A stretch of 64,000 nt of DNA from the NCBI GenBank assembly GCA_023105745.1, contig JALGQZ010000015.1, positions 4,301,499 through 4,365,498 of the forward strand, written 5' to 3'. Under the pieces are notes generated by a model. The model was not told the origin of the DNA. It ran no database searches and saw only the letters and a program-made list of their open reading frames with translations. Made by a program: the position numbers and the translations under genes. Within the stretch, counting starts at the first letter, position 1. Each line of letters starts with the position of its first letter. Shown piece after piece: positions 9,516 to 21,330 of this stretch. Origin of the DNA: Austropuccinia psidii. Lineage: Eukaryota; Basidiomycota; Pucciniomycetes; Pucciniales; Sphaerophragmiaceae.

Positions 9516-11060
9516 AATAAGAAAAAACAAATTACAGTTATTAGAAAGCAAGAGAAAAGTCCAGAAAAGGAACTTTTTCTATCTGAACAACTCAAAGAGG
9601 CAGAATTCAATCAAGAATTAACAGAAAAAATGAAAGAAAAATTGATTTACCTCTTATTTAAGTACAAAAATGCCCTTGTAAATGACAAAGAGCCACTAGG
9701 TGCCATAATTGGGCATGAGGTAGGTATAATTCTTAATTTGGAAAAGCCTTACCCACCCTTACTAAGGAGACCTGCTTACCCAGCTAGTCCAACGGCTAGA
9801 GAAGCCTTAGAGGTACACATTAAAGAATGAATGGACCTTGGAGTATTAAGAAAAGTAGGACATAACAAACAGGTAGAGGTCACTACACCTGTCATTATAA
9901 CTTGGCATAATGGAAAATCAAGAATGGTAGGAGACCTCAGAGCCCTGAACACCTGTACCATTCCAGACAGATATCCAATACCCAGAATCCATGAGACATT
10001 GACACAATTGTCACAAGCAAAGTTCATTACAGCCATGGATGCCTTAAAAGGTTTTCATCAAAATGTATTAACAGACAATACCAAGAAACTACTGAGGATA
10101 ATAGTCCACTGTGGGATTTTTGAATACTTAAGAATGCCATTTGGCATAAATAATGCATATTCCCATTACCAAAGGATGATGAATACAATATTTCCTGAAG
10201 AATTATCAGAAGGATGGTTAATTATCTACATTGATGATATCATAGTTTTCTCAGAAACTTGGGAAAATCACCTTACAAGACTAGAAAGGGTACTACAAAA
10301 AATAGTCCAAGTGAATATGAAAATTTCCTTGAAAAAGTGTCATTTTGCATACAGTGAATTAAAAGCACTAGGACATGTTGTATCTGGACTTAGTCTGGGC
10401 ATAGACAAGAATAAAGTAGCAGCAGTAATACTTAAGCCAATGCCACAAACCAAAAAAGAAATTCAATCATTTTTAGGACTTGCTGGTTACTACAGACAGC
10501 ATATAAAGGACTTTGCAAAAATTGCCAAATCCTTGTATCAACTATGTGATCAACAAACAGTCTATGAAATGACAGAAGAAAGAGTCAAAGCATATGAAGA
10601 ATTGAAAAAATCCTTAAAAAATTCCCCTTTTCTTCTAATGCCAGATCAGAAACTACCCTTCAAACGTTACATTGATGCTTGTGGAGAAGGACTAGGCGCA
10701 GCACTCCACCAGACACAAATTATCAATGATAAACCAGTGGAGGGACCAATTTGTTTTATTTCAAAACAGATAAAGCCAACAGAAGCAAGATATGGAGAAA
10801 GCCAAATGGAATGCCTCTGCTTAGTGTGGGCTTGAGAAAAATTACATTATTACTTGGATGGAACAGTATTTGATGTAATTACAGACTGTAATGCTGTAAA
10901 ATCTCTATTAAATATGAAAACTCAAAATAGACATATGCTGAGATGGCCAATTGCTATCCAAGAATATAGAGGAAATATGACTATTGCTTATAAATCTGGT
11001 AATATTCATAAAATTGCAGATGGTCTTGTCAGATGGGCTTTAGCAAATACCAGTGACAAT
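9516..11060 (+). pseudogene. reverse transcriptase - RNase H (Gypsy-B)
   Basis: RT motifs: [27 protein letters not shown] and an intact catalytic YIDD in [11 protein letters not shown]. The connection and RNase H domains follow with FSKQIKP-type [25 protein letters not shown] and ADGLVRWAL. In-frame stops are at 9828-9830 (KE*MD, where relatives have Leu) and 10833-10835 (WA*EKLHYY, Leu in relatives). Both are TGA from TTA-like codons by one substitution. No frameshift occurs anywhere, so active-site residues survive but the polyprotein is cut. Confidence 0.92.
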
Positions 11061-12671
11061 CCAGCATGGGTACCACAGGAAGAGCACCATATAGAAGGAA
11101 TATGTATTACAGACATTGGCACAGAATTCTTCAACCAAGGTAAAGAAAGCTATAAGATAGACAAGAATTTCCATATCTTAAGCCAACTTCTAATGAAAGA
11201 CTGCAAAGATCCCTCACTTTCATCAAAATTAGATGAAATATGGAAAAAGGCATATGATGAAGGAAGATTCCACCTCCTTGATGGAATCCTTTACCATAGA
11301 ACAAAACACACATGTGTTATGGCCTTAACAGATAGAACCCTGATAGACACTATTTTACATGAGTGTCATGATAGTGTTGCAGCTGGACATCTTTCAGAAG
11401 ACAGAACACTAGAAAGGGTGAAAACCTGCTCTTGGTGGCCAAATTGGAAGAAAGTTGTTGCAGAATACTGCCAAAACTGTGACAGATGTCAAAAGGCCAA
11501 CAGAGCCACAGGAAAGACATTTTGAATGATGATCCAAATCCAAGAACCAAAATCCCCTTGGGAAATAGTTCATATGGATTGGATAACAGCATTACCTCCA
11601 GGAGGAGACAGAAGCTATAATGCATGCCTAGTATTAGTTGACAGGTACAGAAAAACTCCCATGATCCTAACATGTCACAAAGATGACACAGCTATGGACA
11701 CAGCCATAATAATATGGAATAAAGTCATTAGCCATACAGGCTTATTCCAGAATATTATAAGTGACAGAGACCCAAAATTCACTTCAGCATTATGGACAAA
11801 TCTCCATAACTTTTTTGGGACAAAGCTATCATTCTCAACAGCTTACAATCCTCAAACTGATGGTTTAGCAGAAAGAATGATACAAACCTTGGAGGACATG
11901 ATCAGAAGATTCTGTGCTTATGGACTAGAGCTCAAAGAGTCTGGTGGTTTTACCCATGATTGGTGTACACTAATACCAGCCCTTGAACTGGCATATAAAA
12001 CATCAATCCAGTCTTCTACTGGCAAAACACCAGCAATGCTAGAAAAAGGTTGGAATCCAAGACTTCCTTATGACACCCTCAAAAAGGACTTAGTGGATAT
12101 ACATCCAACAGCAAGCAGTTTTAAGATAATTCTTGACAAAGCAAGACACCATGCAAACAGATGTATGCAAGATTCTTTCAAGTATGCAAAAGAAAGATGG
12201 GATAAAAGTCATAAACCACCTGACTTCAAAATAGGAGACTTGGTCCTAGTATCAACCCTTAATTTAAATAACATAAAAGGTCCAAAGAAATTGAAAGATT
12301 CCTTTGCAGGACCATTTATGATAAAAGCACTCCATGGACCCAATGCTGTGAAATTGGAACTCACACGTGAATTAATGAAAAAACACCCAGCTTTCCCTGT
12401 AAGTATGATAAAACCTCACAGCTCAAGTGATAAGGAACTATTTCCACTAAGAAATAAACCCCCACTTGAAATTCCCCCCTTGGAAGAAGAAGAAGAAAAG
12501 AAAATTGTAAAAGTCCTTAAAGAAAGAAGGACAAGAAACAAAAAAGAAATAGAATACTTTGTAAGGTATAAAAATCCAACTCAAGAAGATTAGTGGCTAC
12601 TTGATAAAGATATAACAAATGGTGATAAACTACTAAGAAGGTTCAGAAATGAAAGAAAACCTAAAGAATAG
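11061..12671 (+). pseudogene. integrase with chromodomain-like tail (Gypsy-B)
   Basis: An HHCC finger (HECHDS...GHLSE, CDRCQK), then a DDE core with D in HMDWITA, D in SDRDPKFT and E in GLAERM, a GPF-type C-terminal domain, and a degenerate chromodomain end (YFVRYKNP...LLRRFRNE). TGA at 11523-11525 follows [12 protein letters not shown] and TAG at 12591-12593 precedes WLLDKD. The natural terminator is TAG 12669-12671, still in the same frame as the protease at the left. Confidence 0.9.
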
Positions 12672-12775
12672 AAAAGTTAAGCATCATTGAGCTTCAAGAC
12701 TAACAAATTCTATTGAAGAGGTAGGACAGTCAATGATACCCTAATTACACATATCAGATTGTGGTACAATCCTTT

Positions 12776-12789
12776 TTGGTGGTAGGGAA
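12776..12789 (+). other. polypurine tract of Gypsy-B
   Basis: TTGGTGGTAGGGAA immediately precedes the 3' LTR, about 100 bp after the pol terminator. H has GGTGGGAGGGAA and D has GGTGGTAGTGAA at the same position. The ~100 bp between terminator and tract hold nothing else that I recognise. Confidence 0.6.
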
Positions 12790-14751
12790 TAAGAACCTTT
12801 GAGATATGACCACATACCCAAAAAGGTCACAAGAAGTATTTAAAATAATTATCTTAAAAATATAAAATTGCCATAAATAGGTATAAAGCTTGGTTCAACT
12901 CCAAACCCAATGAATAAACATTTAAAATTAATTACACCATTGGATTCCCCATGGTAAAATACACATATACCATTTTTATGGCATATCTGTAAAATCAATA
13001 TTCAAAGAGCTATAAGAAATAATACCTTATAAAAAACATAAATCATTGATTATTTTGGAAACCAATGAAACAACATGTGAAATAAATTGAACCATTGGAT
13101 TCCCCATGAACTTTCACACATAAAATAATTAAGAAGCTAATCTTCAAATTCCATACTTGAAGAATTAAGTTGAATATATGCACTTTTTTGTTCAACACAT
13201 ATATTCAAGGATTTCAGCTAATATCTTTTGAAATATACATGATAGAGTGATGAACAAAAGATAAAGTCACCACTTAATTACTGTAGGAACACAGAAATGA
13301 ACTTTATTTCCCAAGCTATTAACAAGGTTAAAACCTGTAATGGATTATTGACTAAAATCAACAGAGCTGTTGACCACTTTGTTGTGAAAGTGGTCCAAGC
13401 TTAAAAATAAGTAGAAAGTAGGATTCTACTAGTTCATTTGTGAAGAATGACGTAATTTTTATTAGAAATTCAGGGTATAACCCCTTGAAATCATGGTTTG
13501 AAGTTTAAAAAATTACATTTTGACAGAAAAGATGAGTTAAAAGGAAAATCATCATAAATAGAGTTTTGATGATGTAATGAAATTCTCTTGGAAGCATAAT
13601 AAGGTTATGCCAAGCTATTAGAATTAACTCCCTGAATTGCTGTAGCCTGTAAAACTCAAAAGGTATTAAGGATAAAAGTTTGAGCTTGATTTGATCATTT
13701 ATGATCACTCACTGTAACCTTAAATCAAGTGTAACAGTCATATGAGTGATACAATTGGTGAATACTGTTAGTTTATGATTAAAGCTAATAAAATACACAA
13801 ATTTTGGGGTTCTGCCAAGCCTTGACATCATCAAACTTTGAGTTATAGTGATAACTCTAAATAATGGTGTAATAATGGGCTAAGATGGTTTGATCATGAT
13901 GTAATCATCACCAAACCTTAAAATATTGATCAAATCCAGTGGATATAATCAGTGCACGTCTACTAGAAGCCTGTTGGAGTCTAGGAGGAAGGAATTTAAT
14001 ATAAATAGAGCTCCTTTTACTCTATTTCCCCCTCAGACACTTACAAAACATCAAATCATTAAAGAAAAGGTAATTTCTTTATTCTTTATATATAAAAACC
14101 TTTATATTATTAAAGACCAAAGATAATCTTATAATGATCTTCATCTCTGACGTGATTATTGCAATTATTTAATTGTTTTGTTTAAATTTCTCTTAAAAAC
14201 CTCAATTCCACATATAATCAAGAAAATGTGTAATTTTTCTTAAATTTTATTGTAAATCCAATTTAAATAAGTTGTATTTACATTTCTAGGTGTAAAAGTA
14301 TTCAAAACATTTATATAAAGCATTAAAAGTAGGTTATTTCTCTTATTATAATAATTTTCTCTATTATTACTTTAATAATTCTATAATTAATATAAATAGT
14401 ATTTATATTAATTTATAGCTTTAATATTAGTAGTATTATTGTTATTAATTGTTTTTTATTAATAAAAACCAATTCTTTATGCCTTGAATATTTGTTGCTA
14501 ACAATAATGATGTGCTTTTAAATATATTAAGTATCTTATATTAATATATTTATTTTATTTTATTATATTTTTATGATATAAATTATATTATTATATTTAT
14601 TTAATAATATAATTATTTTATGCCATAATGATAATAATTCTTTATTATCATACTTATTTTTATCTTATTTATTTTATTTATAAGGACATTCATAGTACAA
14701 TAAGCAAAATATTAGTAGTTTTTACTTATTGTTTCATAGTCAAACCTTACA
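12790..14751 (+). repeat. 3' LTR of Gypsy-B, ~1.96 kb
   Basis: The left boundary is set by the PPT and by alignment with other LTRs, which share a start like TGTGAG...ACATACCCA...GGCCAC. Here the first bases have decayed to TAAGAACC. The right boundary CAAACCTTACA is exact. The interior is AT-rich with a TATA-like promoter at 14000. No protein-coding gene is seen; short ORFs at 13505, 13926 and nearby are chance. Confidence 0.8.
14000..14008 (+). promoter_or_regulatory. TATA box candidate in the B LTR
   Basis: TATAAATAG followed by a pyrimidine-rich stretch. The same 9-mer occurs in both LTRs of the unrelated element F, in an equivalent setting ahead of a CT-rich tract. It plausibly marks the U3/R boundary. 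Confidence 0.45.
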
Positions 14752-15386
14752 AATCTTAAAGCTTAGATAAGGCTGAAAATCCTCCAATACAGGTGGACAA
14801 CCTTAATTGAATCCTTTCAGATCCAAAAATCTGGGTACCCCAGCTCTTTTTTATCTTTTTCCTTTGTCACACCTTTTTGTGTGGATTTTGCCCATTTATT
14901 TATTTAAAGCCATACTATGGCCTTAAACACTTTTAAATTGAGCTCATGCAGGATTTACATTCTGTATGGAAAATCCTTAGCCAATTCAGTAAATATACAC
15001 AACACCTCAATTTTAACTAAAATTTTGGTAAGTATGCATAAACCTTATGCAACTTTAAAGTTAAGCATATTTGAGCTAAAATTTAACAATTTCAAAAAAA
15101 TGTTAAAAAACCTACATTAGTATTGTGAGATTCTTAAATCTTCCAATAACATAAGAAAAAAGAATTTTTTGGTATAACACCCTGTAAGTGTACCCTAGGT
15201 TGTTTTTGGTGCAGAATCCAGAAATGACATAATATTTATAACTTTGTTTATCAAAAAAAAGCTCTACTTAATTTTTGTTATTTTATATTTTAAGTTCAAT
15301 TGAAAATTCTATTGAAGCCTAAATAAGCTCTATATACAATCATATGTGGCCTTATGGGTATGTTATACATAGCTCACAGGCTCACA
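14752..15386 (-). repeat. 3' LTR fragment of Gypsy-D
   Basis: It aligns along its length with 25370-26002 of D's 5' LTR, for example around the shared phrase GGCTGAAAATCC/GGTTGAAAATAC and the TACCCTAGGTT block. The element-side end is TGTGAGCC on the minus strand at 15386. The left end is created by insertion of B. Confidence 0.85.
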
Positions 15387-15398
15387 TTCACTACCACC
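15387..15398 (-). other. polypurine tract of Gypsy-D
   Basis: Minus strand GGTGGTAGTGAA directly before TGTGAGCC. It is equivalent to the tract of H. A run of 12 G (15450-15461) lies in the short 3' UTR, which otherwise holds nothing recognisable. Confidence 0.5.
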
Positions 15399-15526
15399 AA
15401 AACAAATTGTACTAAAAGTTTTCTTTTCCAGTATACCCCCAATTTATTTGGGGGGGGGGGGTATCATCCACTGTCCAACCTCTCTACTTGTACTGTTTAA
15501 GTATGTAAAGCACACAATTCAGATTT

Positions 15527-16905
15527 TTATTGAGGAATTCGCCTTCTCTCATGTCTGAATCTCCTGAGAAACCTTTGGGAATCAGGTATTTTGTTTTCTG
15601 AAAGCCACTCAGCTTCATGTTGTGGGTTTTTGTACGTGACTAAGTAATCTCTTTAATTTTTTCCCTTAATTCTTCTTTCTTTCAAGACTTTAAGTACCTT
15701 TTTATCTTCACTTTGATGAAGTGGTGGTACTTCTATGGGTGTTTTATTTCTTAAAGAAAATAATTTCTTATCAATTGACATGTAATTCTTTACTAGGCTA
15801 ACAGGGAAAGTTGGATGTTTATTTTCCAATTCTCCTGATACTTCTACTTGTACTGCATTTGTCCCATGAAGAGCTTTAATAATAAATGGTCCTTCAAAGA
15901 AATCTTTCAGTTTCTTTGGGCCTTTAATATTATTAAAGTTCAAGGTGGAAACTAGTATTAAGTCCCCTACATTGAATTCTGGGGTTTTATGACTTTTATC
16001 CCATTTCTGCTTAGAATATTCAAACGCATCATTCATGTGTTGATTTGCATAATGCCTTACTTTATCAAGAAATGACTTAAAGCGTGAAGAAGTTGGATGA
16101 ATATCTACAAAATATTTCTTCAAAGTATCAACTGGAAGTTTAGGGTTCCATCCTTTTTCCACCATTGCAGGAGTTTTGCCTGTTGAAGCATGGATGGAGG
16201 TCTTGTAGGTGAATTCCAATGCTGTAATAAGAGTACACCAATCATGGGTAAAGCCATCAGAATCTTTAACCTCCAAGCCATAAGCACAAAATATTCTGAT
16301 CATGTCCTCAAGGGTTTGTATCATTCTTTCTGCTAACCCATCTGTTTGTGGATGGTATGCTGTTGAGAATGAGAATTTTGGACCCAAAGGCTTATGTAAA
16401 TTAGTACATAAGGCTGATGTGAATTTTGGGTCTCTATCACTAATGATATTTTTAAAGAGACCACTATGGGATATGACTATATCCCAAATCAAAAGAGCTG
16501 TATCCATATCTGTGTCATCCTTGTGACATGGTAAAAACATGGGTGTTTTGCTATATCTGTTTACAAGGACAAGACATGCATTGTAGCTTTTATCACCTCC
16601 AGGTGGTAAAGCAGTTACCCAATCCATATGAACCACTTCCCATGGGGTACTTGGTTCTTGGATATGAATCATCGAACCAAATCTTTTGCCAGTAGCTTTA
16701 TTGGCTTTTTGATGCCTATCACAACTATGACAGTACTCAATGACATCTTTTCTCCAAGATGGCCACCAGCCACATGTCTTAATGCTTTCCATTGTTCTTT
16801 CTTCAGACAGATGTCCAGAATAAATGTTATCATGGCATTATAGCAGTATTGTGTTAATTAACATTCTACTAAACAGGACCATGACACATGTGTGTTTAGA
16901 TATAT
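15527..16905 (-). pseudogene. integrase with chromodomain-like tail (Gypsy-D)
   Basis: The longest D frame (15653-16792) covers most of integrase: D in HMDWVTA, D in SDRDPKFT, E in GLAERM, then the C-terminal GPF domain. The second zinc-finger cysteine is replaced (CDRHQK where relatives have CDRCQK), and the upstream His part is out of frame. A TAA after RRIKGKN cuts off the chromodomain-like tail, which is still readable down to TAA 15527-15529 (FLRRFRHERR). Confidence 0.88.
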
Positions 16906-18242
16906 GTTATAAGATACCATCAAATAAATGGAATCTTCCATTGTCATAATATTTTTTCCAAATATCATCCAGAGAATTATCCAAAGCTGCATCTTTGAAA
17001 TATTTGTCAATTAGACAAGTAAGAATATAACAATTCTTATCCAGCTTATAGCTATCTCTAACTTCTTCAAAGAACTCTGTTCCAACATCTGTGATTTTAA
17101 TTCCTTCAATTGCACGTTGAGGTTCTGCACCTGTGGGAACATTAGCAGGATTTTCAGGTGTATTGGGTAATGCCCATCTACTTAATCCATCAGAAATTTT
17201 GTGAATATTTCCAGCTTTATGTACTATAGTCATATTACCTCTATACTCCTGTATAGCAATCTGCCATCTTAACATGTGTCTGTTTGGAGTTTTCATGTTA
17301 AGAAGTGATTTTACTGCATTAAAATCCGTAATTACTTCAAACAAACTACCATCAAGATAGTAATGAAGTTTCTCAAGAGCCCAAACAAGGAAAAGGCACT
17401 CCATTTGGCTAGCTCCATATCTGGCCTCAGTAGGTTTGATTTGTCTTTAAATAAAACAAATTGGACCTTCATAACGTTTGTCATTGACAATTTGAACTTG
17501 ATGAAGATCTGCACCTAGGCCCTCACCACATGCATCAATATAAAGCTTGAAAGGAAGTTTCCAGTCTGGCATCAGTAATAATGATGCATTGGTCAAGTCA
17601 TATCTGATCTTTTCATATGCTTGAATCCTCTCCTGTGCCATTTAAAAGATAGTTTTTGATCACAAATTCTGTAAAATGTTCTGGAATGGATTGAAAAATC
17701 TTTAAGGTGGAGCCTTTAATAACTGGAAAACCTTAAGAAAGACATCATTTATTTCTTTTTCTGGGTAATTTGTTTCAGTGACACTGCAGCCACTTTGGTT
17801 TTATCAACACCAAGGCACAGTCCTGATACTACATGTCCTAGAGCTTTAAGCTCATGAAAGCCTAAATTACATTTCTTAGGAGATATTTTCATGTTCACTT
17901 GAATAATTTTCATAATTACTAATGAAAATCTCTTCAAATGCAATTTCCAGGTTTCTGAACAAATGATAATGTCATCAATATAAATTATTAACCCTCCTTA
18001 TGAAAGTTCATGTGGGAAAATGGTGTTCATAATTCTTTGATAGTGAGAGGGTGCATTTTTAATACCAAAAGGCATCCTCAGGTATTCATTAATGCTACAA
18101 TGAGCAATTATTCTCAATAATTTCCTAGCATGAGGTGTTAAAACATTCTGATGGAAGCCTTTAAGACCATCCATAGAGGTAATAAATCTTGCTTTGGATA
18201 ATTGGTTCAAATTCTCATGGATTCTAGGGATTGGATACCTGT
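16906..18242 (-). pseudogene. RT C-terminal half and RNase H (Gypsy-D)
   Basis: Four fragments in order: [13 protein letters not shown] to [15 protein letters not shown] (near 18240-18000), then HLKRFSLVI to LGVDKTKVAAV, then [16 protein letters not shown], then RNase H with [12 protein letters not shown] and [10 protein letters not shown]. Frameshifts and stops separate them. The catalytic YIDD region lies at the break near 17990. The right boundary is the insertion of S1 in the middle of the RT finger domain. Confidence 0.85.
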
Positions 18243-20063
18243 TGTGAGCCTTAGAGGTAATTTCATATACCCAAAAGACCACAAATACAAAAATAACATA
18301 TTTATATAAATAAAATAAATTTATTTATATTATTAAAATAAAAGTCAAAATATAAATATAAAAATTATATTAAAAATAGAAAATTAATTACAATTTAAAA
18401 ATAAAAATACATTAAAATTTTGTAAGTATAAAATTACATTTATACTTGAAAAAATTAAGTAAAAATGAAATTTTAACAAAATTGTAAAAAAATAAATAAA
18501 TTTGGAAAAAAGTTAAATAAAAATTATTATAACTTTTTATCCAATAAATAAACACATAAAAATTATTTCACCATTAGAGTCCTCATAAAAAATCAGGTGG
18601 GGTCACCTCTGAGTGAAATTCTTGTAACTCAACTCTGAATAAGCTTAAATTAAGTTTTTAGTATTTTCAATACAAAAGTTGAAAATCCTCAAAACTTTAA
18701 TTTAATTCACACCACATGTGGTGTTAACCATCAATTTTTGTGTTAAAATTGAGGTGTTGTGTTTAGTTTAGAAGTTATGAGGAATTGAAGTATTTTCAAT
18801 TGAATTCAATTGAAATGTCAAAATGTGCGCGTGTATTACATAAGTGAACTTTGATTTACATATGAGGTGTCAATTATTACTGTATTGTACTGTACAATTG
18901 AATTGAATTACATATGTAAATAATAAGTATAATACATGATGAGGAATTAAAGGAAAAATAAATTGGGGGGGGGGGGGGGAAAGGAATTCCAGCTCTAAGG
19001 GGGAGCTAGACCCCCAAAATCCTTGCTGACAGGCGTGGGATGTCAAAATTCACGCAAAATTTCATCAATTTTGGCCTGGAATTGAGTTACAGGGTCTGTG
19101 AACTCAATTGATGATGAGGTTTTGATACCAACTGGGGTAGTTTTAGCTGTTGCCAAGAGGGTAAAACTACCCTTAAGATAAAACAATCATAGTAAAAACA
19201 GCTTTAACTGGTTTTTACGCCTCTGACAAACATTCTGACGTGTTTTGAAGGCTCTAGGCCTGGTATTGCTATAGTAATGGCTGATTTAAGGGTCTAAAAT
19301 GGCTAAAAATGGCTTAAACCAGCCCTTTTTGGTCTGAACCAGGGTTCAATGATGCCATAATTGGCTTTTCTGTTGTCAGAATGTTTTTCAAGACTGACAA
19401 GAGTAAATTTTACTTTTGGAGTAAGAGAATTGGTGGCTATAAAAGAATGTCTTCTTTGCCCCACTTTTCTCTTCATGTTAGAATCTTTTCCTTTTATAAT
19501 TAGTTTAAACATTGTTAAACCAATCAATAAAAGATTCCAACCACCTTTCTTATATCATTTTAAACCTTTTAACCACGTGAAAAAATCATTATAATCATTG
19601 TTTGTAACTCTTATAATCATTTTTACCCCTGAACCACCCCAAAAGTGAATTAAAGCATCTTTCATCACTGTAAACTTTGTCACTCTGTTTCCAAATTCAC
19701 TCTGGTCACTTTTGGGCGTGTTTTCTCTTTAATATTCTTTTAAAAGACTTTGTTCTTTAATTTACTTGCTTGCAGTTCTTTGCTCAATTAATTCCAATTG
19801 AAATTGCTCTTGAAGAAATTTCTTTTGTAGCCTTAAAATATCTCTTGTAGAGTATTTTTTGGATAAATTTTTATTGTTGGTAAAACAATAAATTTTTATA
19901 ATATTATTGTTTTATACTAATAAAGTTATACACAATAAAATTGGCGTGTTTTCTCTTAAAAATAATATTTCTTACTATTTTTAATTGATTTTTACCTTAT
20001 ACAAATTTTGAGGACAGGAAAAGTACTTGATTTTTAATCAAAGTTTCATATCCACACCTTACA
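18243..20063 (+). repeat. S1: solo LTR, 1821 bp, in D's RT
   Basis: Starts TGTGAGCC and ends CCTTACA. It is flanked by a perfect 5-bp duplication CCTGT (18238-18242 and 20064-20068). Deleting it rejoins the RT codons for TIP-RYPIPRI. No internal domain is present, so this is a solo LTR, left by LTR-LTR recombination. It carries a run of 15 G near 18965. The same family appears inverted at 63191-64000 (S4). Orientation is given by resemblance of its TGTGAG...CATACCC start to the other LTRs. Confidence 0.9.
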
Positions 20064-20435
20064 CCTGTATGGAATAGTGTAGTTATTCAGTGCTCTAAAA
20101 TCACCAACCATCCTTGATTTATCATTATGCCAAGTAATGATTACAGGTGTTGTGACTTCAACTTCTTCATTGTGTCCAACTTTTCTAAGAACTCCCAGTT
20201 TCATTAGTTCATTAATATGACTTTCTAATGCTTCTCTGGCCCTAGGGCTAGCTGGGTAAGCTGGTCTTTTTAAAAGTAGATGGTCAGGTCTTTCCACATT
20301 AAGCATAATGTCCACCTAATGGCATTTAATAGCCCCAAGTGGTTCATTATCAGAAGCAAAGGCTTCCCTGTATTGAAATAAAATTTCAATAAGTTCTTCC
20401 TTCATTTCTGGTGTCAATCCAGGGATAATTTGTGC
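20064..20435 (-). pseudogene. RT N-terminal part (Gypsy-D)
   Basis: Reads [20 protein letters not shown] text ([17 protein letters not shown]), [16 protein letters not shown], and [16 protein letters not shown] up to the S1 junction. A stop after the GHEVDIML-like start breaks the link to protease. This is the finger subdomain and the linker that precedes it. Confidence 0.85.
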
Positions 20436-21330
20436 TTAAATCAATTGATCTGACACAAATTTCTCTTTGATAACATTTTTCACTTGTCTAATGACAGTGA
20501 TCTCTTTTTTTTCTAGAGGAAAAGAAAATTTTTGCCTTTTATTTTCCCCTATAGTAAAGTAGCTGTTTTTATGATTACTAATATCAATACCATAAATATT
20601 GAGATGATCATTTCCAAGTATAAAGTGTTGTGAAGTACAATTATTTATAATAACAAATTCAACTTTTAATCTGATACTTCCTGCAGGATGAGAGAATATC
20701 ATTTCTGCTTCAAATATACCCAAGGGGTGCATATTTTGGCTGGCACTGCTGAATTTTATACCTTCAATTGGCATTAACTTGTCTTGCCAATTGGTATGAG
20801 TCTTGTAAAGATAATATTTTCCAACACAAGTACAGAAAGCACCTGAGTCAAGATTTATCTTGGATTCTCTGTTTTTTGTCACAATATTAGTGATACAAGA
20901 TGATCCGGCTGTATATTATTTACCTCTGGCTGGCTTGGTTTTCTGAATTTTAGCATCTTGCACATTTATGAGATCCATAAATTCATCACTGTACTGTGGT
21001 AAGTGAGTATGCACTTCTGTGACTTCAAAGGAAACATTAATATTTTCTATACTAAGTTCATCTGGTAATTCCTCCTCTTCAGAAGGCTCACAATCACTTT
21101 CATGTACAGGGAAATCATTTGTTTCTTTTGTGTCATCTTTTTCAATTTCTATCTCATTGATTCTTGTCTTTTTGGGACAAGTATTAGCCAAATGAGATTT
21201 ACTTCCACACATATGAGATTTCAAAGGAGCTTTTTTCATGTGGTTTATTGGGTTTTGGAATTGGTTTCCCACTGGTCTTGTTGTCCATTAAGGGTTTATA
21301 CCAATTTCTACCAATTTTTGTTCTAGTAGT
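20436..21330 (-). pseudogene. nucleocapsid - retropepsin (Gypsy-D)
   Basis: The protease keeps its active-site NLDSGAFCTCV and distal FILGNDHLNIYG. Upstream, the zinc knuckle has lost its first cysteine: SHMCGSKSHLANTC where E has CHKCGGIGHLANNC. An acidic stretch (EPSEEEELPDE) links the two. Stops lie between the segments, e.g. after TKPARGK. Confidence 0.85.

Larger units (their letters stand above)
9105..14751 (+). mobile_element. Gypsy-B: 3' part of a chromovirus retrotransposon, inserted in D's 3' LTR
   Basis: The visible part begins abruptly in protease at the A insertion point and continues through RT, RNase H, integrase, PPT and a 3' LTR ending CAAACCTTACA at 14751. Directly after it the D LTR resumes (AATCTTAAAG, matching D's other LTR near 25370). 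The gag region and 5' LTR of B lie beyond A, left of the window. B and E are the closest relatives in the window, judging by shared RT and RNase H wording. Confidence 0.88.

Noticed and set aside
9105..12671. TGA recoding or a programmed readthrough in B
   Set aside because: The stops fall at unrelated places, and relatives have different sense codons (Leu, Gly, Glu) there. This fits decay better than recoding.
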